DNA from: CAVPDA01 sp963702495
Lineage (GTDB): Bacteria; Pseudomonadota; Gammaproteobacteria; Burkholderiales; Rhodocyclaceae
Direction: 5' to 3'
NCBI GenBank assembly: GCA_963702495.1
Contig: CAVPDA010000014.1
Location: forward strand, 248,001-312,000
DNA length: 64,000 nt
The first letter of the stretch is position 1; each line of letters starts with the position of its first letter. Below, one piece after another: positions 26,805 to 35,344 of this stretch. The notes beneath the pieces are model-generated. The model was not told the origin of the DNA. It saw only the letters and a program-made list of their open reading frames with translations, and ran no database searches. The position numbers and the translations under genes are program-made.

Positions 26805-27842
26805 ATGAACCTGAATAGACTGGGCGAAAGCGACCTGCTGGTCTCGGAAGTGTGCCTGGGCACCATGACCTTCGGCCAGCAGAATGACGAGGCGAGTGCG
26901 CATGCCCAACTGGATTATGCCTTCGATCAGGGCATCAATTTCGTCGACGCTGCGGAGATGTACCCGGTGCCGCCGCGCGCCGAAACGTATGGCGCAACCG
27001 AGACCATCATCGGCGACTGGCTCAGGAACAAGCCGCGCGACCGGATCGTGCTGGCCACCAAGGTGGCGGGTCCGGCGCGCAGCCTCGAGTGGATCCGCAA
27101 CGGTCCGCGCACCCTGGACCGGGCGAACATCCGCGCCGCCATCGAGGGCAGCCTGAAGCGGCTGCAGACCGATTACATCGATCTCTATCAACTGCACTGG
27201 CCGGAACGGAATCAGCCGATGTTCGGCGCGTACGCCTTCGATCCTGCGAAGGAGCGCGCCGGAACGCCGATCGACGACCAGCTCGCGGCATTCGCGGAGC
27301 TGATCGAGGAGGGCAAGGTGCGCTACATCGGCCTGTCGAATGAACATCCCTGGGGCGTGGGGCGCTTCATCCGCCTGGCGGATCACTACGGTCTGCCGCG
27401 CGTCGTGTCGGTGCAGAATGCCTACAATCTGCTCAACCGCGTGTTCGAGTATGGTTTTGCGGAATTCTGCTACCGCACGCACGTTTCCCTCGTCGCGTAC
27501 TCGCCGCTTGCCTTCGGCCATCTCAGCGGCAAGTATGCGGACGACCCCGGTGCCAGCGGACGCATCACCCTGTTCCCGGGCTTCGGCCAACGCTACACGA
27601 AGGAGAATGTCGCTCCGGCGACCCGCGCCTACGCAAAGCTGGCGCGCGACAACGGGCTGTCGCCGGCGACCCTGGCCCTGGCCTACGTCATCGGCCGCTG
27701 GTTCGTCAGCAGCACCATCGTCGGCGCGACGACCCTGGAGCAGTTGCGGGAGAACGTGGCGGCCGCCGCGGTGAGCCTGTCACCGCAGGTGCAGGAGGAG
27801 ATCGAACGGATTCACCTGCGCTACACCAACCCGGCGCCGTGA
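26805..27842 (+). CDS. tas: NADP(H)-dependent aldo-keto reductase, Tas family
   Basis: This cytosolic aldo-keto reductase of 345 residues closely follows E. coli Tas along its length: CLGTMTFGQQN near residue 20, the catalytic region FVDAAEMYPVPPRAET near 45-60, DRANIRAAIEGSLKRLQTDYIDLYQLHWP, IQN-type strand SVQNAYNLLNR, and the ending YTNPAP. The AKR tetrad (Asp, Tyr, Lys in LATKVAG, His in LHW) is complete. The physiological substrate of Tas proteins is not settled. It is transcribed divergently from the hydrolase-rlmM pair and converges on the small lipoprotein-like gene. Confidence 0.9.
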   Translation: MNLNRLGESDLLVSEVCLGTMTFGQQNDEASAHAQLDYAFDQGINFVDAAEMYPVPPRAETYGATETIIGDWLRNKPRDRIVLATKVAGPARSLEWIRNGPRTLDRANIRAAIEGSLKRLQTDYIDLYQLHWPERNQPMFGAYAFDPAKERAGTPIDDQLAAFAELIEEGKVRYIGLSNEHPWGVGRFIRLADHYGLPRVVSVQNAYNLLNRVFEYGFAEFCYRTHVSLVAYSPLAFGHLSGKYADDPGASGRITLFPGFGQRYTKENVAPATRAYAKLARDNGLSPATLALAYVIGRWFVSSTIVGATTLEQLRENVAAAAVSLSPQVQEEIERIHLRYTNPAP

Positions 27843-27855
27843 GCGGCGCTGCGCG

Positions 27856-28263
27856 TCAGTGCTTGGCCGCCGCGGGCGGTGCAGCGGCCGGCGGCTCGGC
27901 TGTTGCGGCCTTGGACTTGCCGGACTCGGCCTTGGCCTGGGGGACGGGGGCGGGTGGGGTTTCGACGGCGGCCGCTGCCTGGGCGAGCTGGGACGGGGCG
28001 ACGTCGATCTTGTTCGACGCCATGTAGTCGTTCATTTCCTTCCAGCCGTTGAACACGGCGGCCTTGAGGGCGCGATCGTTGAGCGAAAAGCAGTCCTCGA
28101 TCGAACGGCCGGCGTGGCGGCAGCCGGCTCCGATGGCCTTGCCCTCCGCCTCCAACTCGGCCGCCACCTTGGCCGGATCCTGGATGCCGAGCCGCTCGCA
28201 GCCCGCGGCGTGGAACGTTGCGGCGAGGATCAGCAAGAGGTGGAGGCGAACCCGATCGGTCAT
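27856..28263 (-). CDS. Small secreted, possibly lipid-anchored protein
   Basis: This 135-residue protein has an N-terminal export signal (MTDRVRLHLLLILAATFHAAGCERLG). The cysteine after HAAG could be a lipoprotein attachment site, although the -3 residue is not the usual leucine. The middle contains two more cysteines (GAGCRHAGRSIEDCFSLND) and an alpha-helical section. The tail is alanine/proline/lysine-rich low complexity (PPAPVPQAKAESGKSKAATAEPP). I do not recognise a family. It follows the glutaryl-CoA dehydrogenase gene on the same strand with an 86-base gap, so it may or may not belong to that operon. Confidence 0.7.
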   Translation of the reverse strand: MTDRVRLHLLLILAATFHAAGCERLGIQDPAKVAAELEAEGKAIGAGCRHAGRSIEDCFSLNDRALKAAVFNGWKEMNDYMASNKIDVAPSQLAQAAAAVETPPAPVPQAKAESGKSKAATAEPPAAAPPAAAKH

Positions 28264-28349
28264 GGTTGTGCGTCGGCTGCGAGCGCTGACGCTGATATCG
28301 TCGGTGCCGGCCGAACCTTGAGCGACGCAGGGCGGCAGGCGGGTGGCCG

Positions 28350-29528
28350 CTAGGCGGAAAACGCCTGGATGCCGGTCTGGGCGCGTCCCAGCGTCAGGGC
28401 ATGGATGTCGTGGGTGCCCTCGTAGGTATTCACCACTTCCAGGTTGAGCATGTGGCGCACCACGTGGTATTCGTCGCAGATGCCGTTGCCGCCGTGCATG
28501 TCGCGCGCCAAACGCGCGATGTCCAGCGCCTTGCCGCAGGAATTGCGCTTGAGCAAGGACGTCATCTCCGGCGTGTCCTGGCCCTCGTCCTTGAGGCGGC
28601 CGAGGCGCAGGCAGGCGTGCAGCGCGATCGTGATCTCGGTCTGCATGTCGGCGAGCTTCTTCTGGATCAGCTGATTCGCGGCGAGGGGCCGGCCGAACTG
28701 AGTCCGGTCGAGCACATACTGGCGCGCCGCATGCCAGCAAAACTCCGCCGCGCCGAGCACACCCCAGGCGATGCCGAAGCGCGCCGAGTTGAGGCAGGTG
28801 AGGGGCCCCTTCATCCCCTCGACTTCGAGGCGGTTTTCCTCCGGTACGAAGACCTCGTCGATCACGATCTCGCCGGTGACGGAGGCGCGCAGCCCCATCT
28901 TGCCCTGGATCTCCGGCGTGGACAGCCCCTTCATGCCGCGCTCCAGGATGAAACCGCGTACCGTGCCGCCGCCGCGGTCCCGTGCCCACACGACGAAGAT
29001 GTCGGCGATCGGCGAATTCGTGATCCACATCTTGCTGCCGTGAAGCACGAATCCGCCCGGCACGCGGCGCGCGCGCGTTTCCATCGCCCCCGGATCGGAA
29101 CCGTGGTTGGGCTCGGTGAGGCCGAAGCAGCCGATCAGTTCGCCCCGCGCCAGCCGCGGCAGGTATTTCTCCTTCTGCGCCGGAGTGCCGAAGACATGGA
29201 TCGGCAGCATCACGAGGGATGACTGCACGCTCATCATCGAGCGGTAGCCCGAATCGACACGCTCGATCTCGCGCGCGATCAGGCCGTAGGAAACCTGATT
29301 CACGCCGGAACAGCCGTACCCCACGATCGTCGGTCCGAGGAGTCCGAGCTCGCCCATCTCGCGCAAGATCTGCGCATCGCAGCGCTCGTGGCGGAATGCC
29401 TCCACCACCCGCGGCATGAGCCGGCGCTGGGCGTAGTCGCGCGCCGCGTCGCGGACCATGCGCTCTTCCGGCGTCAGTTGCGCCTCGAGCAGCAGCGGAT
29501 CCTGCCACTGAAATGCGGCCTTGCTCAT
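28350..29528 (-). CDS. gcdH: Glutaryl-CoA dehydrogenase-like acyl-CoA dehydrogenase
   Basis: This 392-residue FAD enzyme of the acyl-CoA dehydrogenase family most resembles GcdH, which oxidatively decarboxylates glutaryl-CoA to crotonyl-CoA. The GcdH-type N-terminus is present (FQWQDPLLLEAQLTPEERMVRDAARDYAQ), along with CFGLTEPNHGSDPGAMET, GSKMWITNSPIADIFVVWAR, and the catalytic glutamate in NTYEGTHDIHAL near residue 370. ATG 29528 begins one base after the stop of the upstream RidA-like gene (TGA-C-ATG). In this operon it probably handles a CoA-bound dicarboxylic intermediate of ring-cleavage or beta-oxidation-like steps downstream of 2-aminobenzoyl-CoA. Confidence 0.9.
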   Translation of the reverse strand: MSKAAFQWQDPLLLEAQLTPEERMVRDAARDYAQRRLMPRVVEAFRHERCDAQILREMGELGLLGPTIVGYGCSGVNQVSYGLIAREIERVDSGYRSMMSVQSSLVMLPIHVFGTPAQKEKYLPRLARGELIGCFGLTEPNHGSDPGAMETRARRVPGGFVLHGSKMWITNSPIADIFVVWARDRGGGTVRGFILERGMKGLSTPEIQGKMGLRASVTGEIVIDEVFVPEENRLEVEGMKGPLTCLNSARFGIAWGVLGAAEFCWHAARQYVLDRTQFGRPLAANQLIQKKLADMQTEITIALHACLRLGRLKDEGQDTPEMTSLLKRNSCGKALDIARLARDMHGGNGICDEYHVVRHMLNLEVVNTYEGTHDIHALTLGRAQTGIQAFSA

Positions 29529-29529
29529 G

Positions 29530-29931
29530 TCATTGCTCGTCCGGAACCACGGCGGTCGCCTCGATCTCCACCTTGGCATCGTCCTCGATCAGTGCCGCCA
29601 CCACCAGCACCGACATGGCCGGATAGTGGTAGCCCATGACCTCGCGATAGACCTCCCCGATCTCCTTCTGGTGCTCGTTGTACTCCGACTTGTCGGTGAT
29701 GAACCAGGTCAGACGCACGATGTGCTCCGGTCCGCCGCCGGCTTCGGCGACGATGGCGAGGACGTTGCGCAGTGCCTGACGCACCTGGTCCACCAGGTTG
29801 CGGCTGTGGATGCGGTTGCGCTCGTCCCACCCGATCTGGCCGGCGGTGAACACCAGCCGCCCGCGGGCCACGACGCCGTGGGCGAAGCCCCGCGATTCCG
29901 GCCAGTCGACGGGCTGGAGCAGCCAGCTCAT
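29530..29931 (-). CDS. RidA family protein lacking the canonical arginine
   Basis: This 133-residue RidA/YjgF-fold protein has FTAGQIGWDERN, QVRQALRNVLAIVAEAGG, HIVRLTWFITD and KVEIEATAVVPDEQ, in the usual order. In archetypal RidA enamine/imine deaminases the sequence before the last strands reads P-x-R; here it is YPAMSVLVVAAL, with methionine in place of the substrate-binding arginine. It is therefore probably not a standard 2-aminoacrylate deaminase. Its ATG overlaps the CoA-ligase stop by four bases (ATGA). In the 2-aminobenzoate pathway a RidA-fold protein could help release ammonia from an enamine intermediate; that is inference. Confidence 0.88.
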   Translation of the reverse strand: MSWLLQPVDWPESRGFAHGVVARGRLVFTAGQIGWDERNRIHSRNLVDQVRQALRNVLAIVAEAGGGPEHIVRLTWFITDKSEYNEHQKEIGEVYREVMGYHYPAMSVLVVAALIEDDAKVEIEATAVVPDEQ

Positions 29932-31547
29932 GGCCCTGTCCCCGGTGTCTGCCCCAGGCGGAAGCGTTGCAGCTTGCCGGTTTCGGTGCGCGGCAGCGTG
30001 CTCACGAATTCGATGGCGCGCGGGTACTTGTACGGTGCGATGCGACTCTTGACCCATTCCTGCAACTCCCTCACCAGATCCGGCGACGGTTCGTTGTCCG
30101 GACGCAGTACCACGAATGCTTTGACGATACGGCCGCGCGCTTCGTCCGCCACGCCCACCACGCCGCACTCCGCGACGCGCGGATGGGCGAGCAGCGCCTC
30201 TTCCACTTCCGCGCCGCAGATGTTGTGGCCGGCCGAGATGATGAGCTCGTCGAGGCGCGCCTGGTACCAGTAATACCCTTCGCCATCCATGACATAGGCG
30301 TCGCCGGTGACGTTCCAGCCGTTCACGACATAGCTCTTCTGGCGCTCGTCGTCGAGATAGCGGCAGCCGGTCGGGCCCTGCACGGCGAGCCGGCCGATCC
30401 GTCCGGGCGGCAGCGGGCAGCCCGCTTCGTCCAGAATCGTCGCCCGATAGCCGGGGATCGGCTTGCCGGTGGCACCGGGACGGATGTCGTCGCCGGCGGC
30501 GGAGATGAAGATGTGCAGCATCTCGGTGGAGCCGATGCCGTCGATGATGCGGATCCCGGTGGCGTCCTGCCACAGCCGGCGCGTGGCGGCCGGCAGCATT
30601 TCTCCCGCCGCGACGCAGGTCTTCAGCGAGCGCAGGTCATGGGCATGAACCTGTCCGGCCATCATGCGGTAGACCGTCGGCGCCGTGAAAAGGATGGTCG
30701 CCCGATGCTCCTCGATCGTCCGCAACACGGTGTCCGGGGTGGGGTTGTCCACTAGGACGGTGCTGGCGCCGAAGCGCAGCGGAAACAGCAGCAGGCCGCC
30801 GAGACCGAAGGTGAAGCCGAGCGGCGGCGTGCCGCAGAAAATGTCCGTGGCGGCGGGCTTGAGGATCGAGCGCGGGAAGCAGTCGCAGATCGCCATCACG
30901 TCGCGATGGAAATGCAGTGTGCCCTTGGGTTGGCCGGTGGTGCCGGAGGTGAAGGCGATGAGGCAGATGTCCTCCGCCGACGTGTCGGCATTGCGGAAGT
31001 CCGCGGGCTTGGAGCGCATGCGCGCCTCCAGGCCCGCCGCGTCGTGAAAATGGAGAATGTGACCGAGGCTGGGGCAGGACGGCTGTGCGGTTTCCAGCTC
31101 GGCCGCCAGCGCGCGGTCGCACAGGGCGTGGCTGATCTGCGCCTTGGTGACGAGGTCGGTGAGCTCCTTGGCGCGCAGCAGGGGCATGGTGGTGACGACG
31201 ATGCCGCCGGCCTTGACGACGGCGAACCAGCATGCGGCCATCATCGGCGTGTTGGCGCCGCGCAGCAGCACGCGATTGCCCGGAACCAGACCCAGGTCTT
31301 CCGTCAGCACCCGGGCGACGCGGTTGGCGTTCGCCAGCAGCTCGGCGTAGCTCCAGGTGGCGCGCGGCGAGCGGATGGCGACGCGCGCGCCGGCACCGCC
31401 CAGCACGGCCTTGTCCAGCAGTTCGGCGCCGCAGTTCATGCGCTCCGGGTAGTGCAGCTCGGGCAGCTCGAACAGCAGTTGCGGCCACTGCCCGCGCGGC
31501 GGCAGCCGGTCGCGGGCAAAGGTGTCTACGTGTGCCGTATCAGGCAT
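29928..31547 (-). CDS. abmG: 2-aminobenzoate--CoA ligase (benzoate-CoA ligase family)
   Basis: This AMP-forming acyl-CoA synthetase of 539 residues activates an aromatic acid as its CoA thioester. The phosphate-binding motif is FTSGTTGQPKGTLHFHRD near residues 203-220. GSTEMLHIFIS, the hinge QARLDELIISAGHNI and the C-terminal lysine motif PRTETGKLQRF follow the benzoate-CoA ligase subfamily. The assignment to 2-aminobenzoate rests on the operon: the 2-aminobenzoyl-CoA monooxygenase/reductase is three genes upstream. Benzoate or a hydroxybenzoate would be the alternative substrate. The gene starts 46 bases after the MarR gene and overlaps the RidA gene by four bases. Confidence 0.87.
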   Translation of the reverse strand: MPDTAHVDTFARDRLPPRGQWPQLLFELPELHYPERMNCGAELLDKAVLGGAGARVAIRSPRATWSYAELLANANRVARVLTEDLGLVPGNRVLLRGANTPMMAACWFAVVKAGGIVVTTMPLLRAKELTDLVTKAQISHALCDRALAAELETAQPSCPSLGHILHFHDAAGLEARMRSKPADFRNADTSAEDICLIAFTSGTTGQPKGTLHFHRDVMAICDCFPRSILKPAATDIFCGTPPLGFTFGLGGLLLFPLRFGASTVLVDNPTPDTVLRTIEEHRATILFTAPTVYRMMAGQVHAHDLRSLKTCVAAGEMLPAATRRLWQDATGIRIIDGIGSTEMLHIFISAAGDDIRPGATGKPIPGYRATILDEAGCPLPPGRIGRLAVQGPTGCRYLDDERQKSYVVNGWNVTGDAYVMDGEGYYWYQARLDELIISAGHNICGAEVEEALLAHPRVAECGVVGVADEARGRIVKAFVVLRPDNEPSPDLVRELQEWVKSRIAPYKYPRAIEFVSTLPRTETGKLQRFRLGQTPGTGP

Positions 31548-31593
31548 CGGCGCGCATCCCGCCTCCGCGGCCCGTCGCTACCGTCGCCGGCGC

Positions 31594-32097
31594 TCAATGC
31601 GCCGACTCCAGCATTTGCCCGGCCACATGCTGCTTGAGCTGGGCCAACAGCCCGTGGAGCGCCTGTTTGTCGCTTTCCTGCAGGCCGTCGAAGAAGCCGA
31701 CCACCCATTCCTCGTGGGCGCGCGCCATGCCGTCGAAGGTGTCGCGCCCCTTGTCGGTCAGCTTGACGATGTAGGCGCGGCGGTCGCGCGGGTTGTCCTC
31801 GCGCACCACCAGCCCTTCCTCCACCAGCTGGTCGGTGATGCCCGTGACATTGCCGCCGGTCACCATCATGCGCTTGGAGAGCTCCCCCATCTTGAGGCCT
31901 TCCGGATGCCGTTCCAGCTGCGCCATCAGGTCGAAGCGCGGCAGCGTGGTGTCGAATTCGGTACGCAGGTGGCTGCGGATCAGCCCCTCGATGAGATTGG
32001 TGCAGGTCAGCAGGCGCAGCCACAGACGCAGCGACTGATGGTCGCTGTCAACGGCACGCGTCTCGTGGTCCGACGGCGAGCGCGGTTTTGGTTTCAT
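31594..32097 (-). CDS. MarR family transcriptional regulator
   Basis: This 167-residue winged-helix repressor-type protein has a DNA-binding core with LPRFDLMAQLERHPEGLKMGELSKRMMVTGGNVTGITDQLVEEGLVV and the wing REDNPRDRRAYIVKLTDKG, closely matching regulators found beside aromatic-acid CoA pathways. It is embedded in the operon: its ATG overlaps the SDR stop by four bases (ATGA) and abmG follows. The likely ligand is an aryl-CoA thioester (2-aminobenzoyl-CoA), with autoregulation of the whole operon from the promoter region upstream of 35173. Both points are inference from context. Confidence 0.9.
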   Translation of the reverse strand: MKPKPRSPSDHETRAVDSDHQSLRLWLRLLTCTNLIEGLIRSHLRTEFDTTLPRFDLMAQLERHPEGLKMGELSKRMMVTGGNVTGITDQLVEEGLVVREDNPRDRRAYIVKLTDKGRDTFDGMARAHEEWVVGFFDGLQESDKQALHGLLAQLKQHVAGQMLESAH

Positions 32098-32894
32098 GTC
32101 ATGACCTCCCCGCCGGCGACGGCGATGGATTGGCCGGTGATCGATTCCGATCCCGGCAGGCACAGCCAGGCGACGGTGTTCGCCACTTCCTCCGGCTGGA
32201 TCAGCCGGTGCTGCGGATTGAAGCGGGTCAGAGCGGCGCGCGCCTCCAGTTCCGAGCGGCCGGTGCGCGCGACGATATTGCGCACCGTGCGCGTCACGAG
32301 GTCCGTCTCGGTGTAGCCGGGACATACGGCATTGACGGTGATGTTGCGCGCCGCCAGTTCGATGGCCAGCGCGCGGGTGAGGCCGACGACGCCGTGCTTG
32401 GCGGCGCAGTAGGCGGCAACGTAGGGATAGCCGGTGAGGCCGGCGGTGCTGGCGATGTTCACGATGCGGCCGTGCCCGCGGTGCAGCATGTCGGGCAGCG
32501 CCGCATAGGTGCACAGGAATGTGCCGGTGAGGTTTACCGCCAGCATGCGCTGCCACAGAGCCTCGTCGGTCTTGAGAAACGGCGCGCTTTCCGTCTGGCC
32601 GGCGTTATTCACCAGGATCGAAACCTCCCCGAACGTGCTGCGGGCGCGCGAGAACGCTTCGTTGACGGAACCTTTGTCCGCGACCTCGGCGGTGAAGGAC
32701 TGCACTTGGCCGAGGGCGGCGAGCTTCCTCATCTGCTGCTGCAGGTTGGCGAGGCTGCGGCCGATGAGCGTGACGCGGGCGCCGCAGTCGATCAGGCGCA
32801 GCGCGATGGCGGCGCCGATGCCGCGGCCGCCGCCGGTCACGACGGCGTGCAGGTCTTGAAGCGGGCGCTGTTGCGGGTCTGGGGTCGTGGTCAT
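32094..32894 (-). CDS. Short-chain dehydrogenase/reductase (3-hydroxyacyl-CoA dehydrogenase-like)
   Basis: This 266-residue classical SDR shows the cofactor motif TGGGRGIGAAIALRL near residue 20, NNAGQTESAPF near 93, serine in IVNIASTAG near 148, and the catalytic YCAAK near 161-165. The ending GQSIAVAGGEVMT fits the family. It is sandwiched with four-base overlaps between the monooxygenase/reductase and the MarR gene, so it is part of the 2-aminobenzoyl-CoA operon. An alcohol-dehydrogenation step on the dearomatised CoA ester is the natural role, but which hydroxyl it oxidises cannot be read from sequence. Confidence 0.88.
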   Translation of the reverse strand: MTTTPDPQQRPLQDLHAVVTGGGRGIGAAIALRLIDCGARVTLIGRSLANLQQQMRKLAALGQVQSFTAEVADKGSVNEAFSRARSTFGEVSILVNNAGQTESAPFLKTDEALWQRMLAVNLTGTFLCTYAALPDMLHRGHGRIVNIASTAGLTGYPYVAAYCAAKHGVVGLTRALAIELAARNITVNAVCPGYTETDLVTRTVRNIVARTGRSELEARAALTRFNPQHRLIQPEEVANTVAWLCLPGSESITGQSIAVAGGEVMT

Positions 32895-35173
32895 GTCTGT
32901 GTCTTTGCGGGTTGGGTCGTCGTGCGTTCGAACTGTTCCTTGGCGGCGAGATAGGGCTTGGGCCAGTCTGCCTGGGCGTAGCCGGTCTGCACCGCCGCGC
33001 GCAGGGTCCACGCCGCATCGGCGAGGTGGGGCCGCGCCAGTGCGCAGAGGTCGGCGCGGCCGGCGGCGATGATGGCATTCACCTGGTCGGGCTCGGTGAT
33101 GTTGCCGACCGCGATGGCGGCAATGCCGGCTTCATTGCGGATGCGGTCGGCGAACGGCGTCTGGTACATGCGTCCGTACACCGGCTGTGCCGCACGCGTG
33201 GTCTGCCCGGAGGACACGTCGATGGCGTCGGCGCCGGCGTCGCGCAACAGCCGGCCGATGATGACGGCATCGTCGTCGGTGTTGCCGCCGGGCGCCCAGT
33301 CGTGGGCCGAGATGCGCACCGCGATCGGCTTTGCCTCGGGCCATGCGCTACGGATCGCGCGCAGCACTTCCAGGGGAAAGCGGCAGCGGTTTTCGAGCGA
33401 GCCGCCGTATTCGTCGTCGCGGCGGTTGGTGAGAGGCGAGAGGAAGCTGGACAGGAGGTAGCCGTGGGCGCAGTGCAGCTCCAGCATGTCGAAACCGGCT
33501 GCCGCCGCGCGCCGCGCCGCTGCCACGAACTGATCGCGCACGCGATCCATGTCCTCCCGGGTCATGGCGCGCGGCGTCTGGTTGCTGGGGCCGTAGGGCA
33601 GGGCGGAGGCGGCGATCAGCGGCCAGTTGGCATCGGCAGCGTCGGCCGGCAGCGGTTCGTCCATGCCTTCCCAGCCGATCCGGGTCGAGCCCTTGGGCCC
33701 GGCATGCCCGATCTGCATGCCGACGCGGGCCGCGCTCTCGGCATGGACGAAATCGACGATGCGGCGCCAGGCAGCGGCCTGCTCCTCGTTCCAGATGCCG
33801 GCGCAGCCCGGGGTGATGCGTGCCTCGGGTGCGATGCACGTCATTTCGGTGAACACCAGGGCGGCTCCGCCCAGGGCGCGGCTGCCGAGATGCACCAGAT
33901 GGAAATCGGAGGGCAGGCCGTCGCGGCAGGAATACATTGCCATGGGGGAAACGACGACGCGGTTCTTCAATGTCATGCCGCGCAAGCGGAAAGGCGTGAA
34001 CATCGGCGGCACGGGCGTGGTCTCCAGTCCGCTGCGTGCGGCGACCCAGGATTCGACCGCGGCGACATAACCCGGGTCGCGCCGGCGCAGGTTCTCGTGG
34101 CCGATGCGCTGGCTGCCGGTGAGCAGGGAATAGGAGAACTGCAGCGGTTCTAGACGCGCGTAGCGGGCGACGTTCTCGAACCATTCCATGCGGTTGCGCG
34201 CCGCGCTCTGCAGCCGCCGAGCCTCGCCTTCCCGCTGCCTCTGGTAGGCGTCGAGGGCGTCGGCAACACTGCCATCGGCGGACAGGTGCTGGGCGAGGGC
34301 GATGGCGTCCTCCATCGCCAGGCGCGTGCCGGAACCGATGGAGAAGTGGGCGGTGTGCGCGGCATCGCCGATCAGCACGACGTTTCGATGGTGCCAGCGC
34401 TTGCACAGCACGCGCGTGAAGTTGAGCCAGGCGGAGCCGCGTTCGTGCCCGGCGTTGATCATCAGCCGATGGCCGTCGAGCTGCCGGGCGAAAAGGCGCT
34501 CACAGAAGGCGAGGGACTCCTCGCTGGGGGCGCGGTCGAGGCCGGCGGCGCGCCATGTCTCCTCGCGGGTTTCGACGATGAAGGTGCTGGTGTCGTGGTC
34601 GAAGCGGTAGGCGTGGAGCTGGAACCAGCCCCACTCGGTTTCCTCGAAGGCGAAGGTGAAGGCGTCCAGCCGCCGCTGCGTGCCGAGCCAGAGGTAGCGA
34701 TTGCGCCGTACGTCGAGGAGGGGCTCGAAGTGCGCGGCGTACTTCTCGCGCGTGCGCGAATGAACGCCGTCGGCACCGACGATCAGATCCGCGTCGGCGA
34801 AGTCCGTGTCGTCGGCGCTGCACTCGAAGGCGAGCTTGACGCCCAGTTGCGCGGCGCGCGCCTGCAGGATGGCGAGCAGACGCCGGCGGCCGATGCCGGC
34901 AAAGCCGTGGCCGCCGCAGGCGATCTTCGTGCCCTTGAAATGGATGTCGATGCGCTCCCAGCGCTGAAAGCTGGCCTCGATGTCAGCGTGGGTCGGCGCG
35001 TCCGCCTGCGCCAACTGGGCGAGCGTGGCATCGGAAAACACGACGCCCCAGCCGAAGGTGTCGTCGCATCGGTTCTTCTCGAAGACCGAGATGTCGTGGC
35101 GCGGGTCCGCCTTCTTCATCAGAATCGAGAAGTAAAGGCCCGCCGGTCCACCGCCGATGCATGCGATCTTCAC
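32891..35173 (-). CDS. 2-aminobenzoyl-CoA monooxygenase/reductase (bifunctional flavoprotein)
   Basis: This 760-residue fusion of two flavin domains is the hallmark of aerobic 2-aminobenzoate degradation through CoA esters (anthraniloyl-CoA monooxygenase). The N-terminal half is a single-component FAD hydroxylase: IGGGPAGLYFSILMKK at the start, FGWGVVFSDATL, and GDAAHTAHFSIGSGTRLAMEDA near residue 271. From about residue 390 an old-yellow-enzyme-like reductase follows (MFTPFRLRGMTLKNRVVVSPMAMYS, HLGSRALGGAALVFTEMT, HCAHGYLLSSFLSPL). It would both hydroxylate and reduce the ring. The closely related salicylyl-CoA 5-hydroxylase fusion is the main alternative. The start is taken as GTG 35173 (VKIACIGGG), with AGAAGG five bases before it. 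It is the first gene of the operon. Confidence 0.88.
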   Translation of the reverse strand: MKIACIGGGPAGLYFSILMKKADPRHDISVFEKNRCDDTFGWGVVFSDATLAQLAQADAPTHADIEASFQRWERIDIHFKGTKIACGGHGFAGIGRRRLLAILQARAAQLGVKLAFECSADDTDFADADLIVGADGVHSRTREKYAAHFEPLLDVRRNRYLWLGTQRRLDAFTFAFEETEWGWFQLHAYRFDHDTSTFIVETREETWRAAGLDRAPSEESLAFCERLFARQLDGHRLMINAGHERGSAWLNFTRVLCKRWHHRNVVLIGDAAHTAHFSIGSGTRLAMEDAIALAQHLSADGSVADALDAYQRQREGEARRLQSAARNRMEWFENVARYARLEPLQFSYSLLTGSQRIGHENLRRRDPGYVAAVESWVAARSGLETTPVPPMFTPFRLRGMTLKNRVVVSPMAMYSCRDGLPSDFHLVHLGSRALGGAALVFTEMTCIAPEARITPGCAGIWNEEQAAAWRRIVDFVHAESAARVGMQIGHAGPKGSTRIGWEGMDEPLPADAADANWPLIAASALPYGPSNQTPRAMTREDMDRVRDQFVAAARRAAAAGFDMLELHCAHGYLLSSFLSPLTNRRDDEYGGSLENRCRFPLEVLRAIRSAWPEAKPIAVRISAHDWAPGGNTDDDAVIIGRLLRDAGADAIDVSSGQTTRAAQPVYGRMYQTPFADRIRNEAGIAAIAVGNITEPDQVNAIIAAGRADLCALARPHLADAAWTLRAAVQTGYAQADWPKPYLAAKEQFERTTTQPAKTQT

Positions 35174-35255
35174 GCCCTTCTGCCTCCCCCCATCGTGGCG
35201 ATGATAGCACTGTGCGAATATTGAGACATGAAAATACAAAAAACTGACTATCTGC

Positions 35256-35272
35256 CTTAAGCAGCGGTTAAG
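35256..35272 (+). promoter_or_regulatory. PmrA/QseB-type box upstream of the response regulator gene
   Basis: CTTAAG (35256-35261), five bases, then GTTAAG (35267-35272) form a direct repeat with an 11-base period. This matches the known YTTAAK-N5-YTTAAK recognition pattern of PmrA/BasR-like OmpR-family regulators with one mismatch. It lies 72 bases before the ATG of just such a regulator and 83 bases from the divergent 2-aminobenzoate operon. Autoregulation is likely. Confidence 0.6.
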
Positions 35273-35344
35273 CACGGCCCGCTACGCTCCAACCAGGAAC
35301 TCCGCATCGCGGATAAAACGCGTCCGCTCACGTACCATTGCCCC

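Noticed and set aside
24780..27590. Single 936-codon minus-strand frame suggesting a fusion upstream of RlmM
   Set aside because: Only the last 362 codons are RlmM; the rest is out-of-register sequence across the hydrolase and tas genes. The ATG at 25868 overlaps the hydrolase stop as expected for a separate gene.
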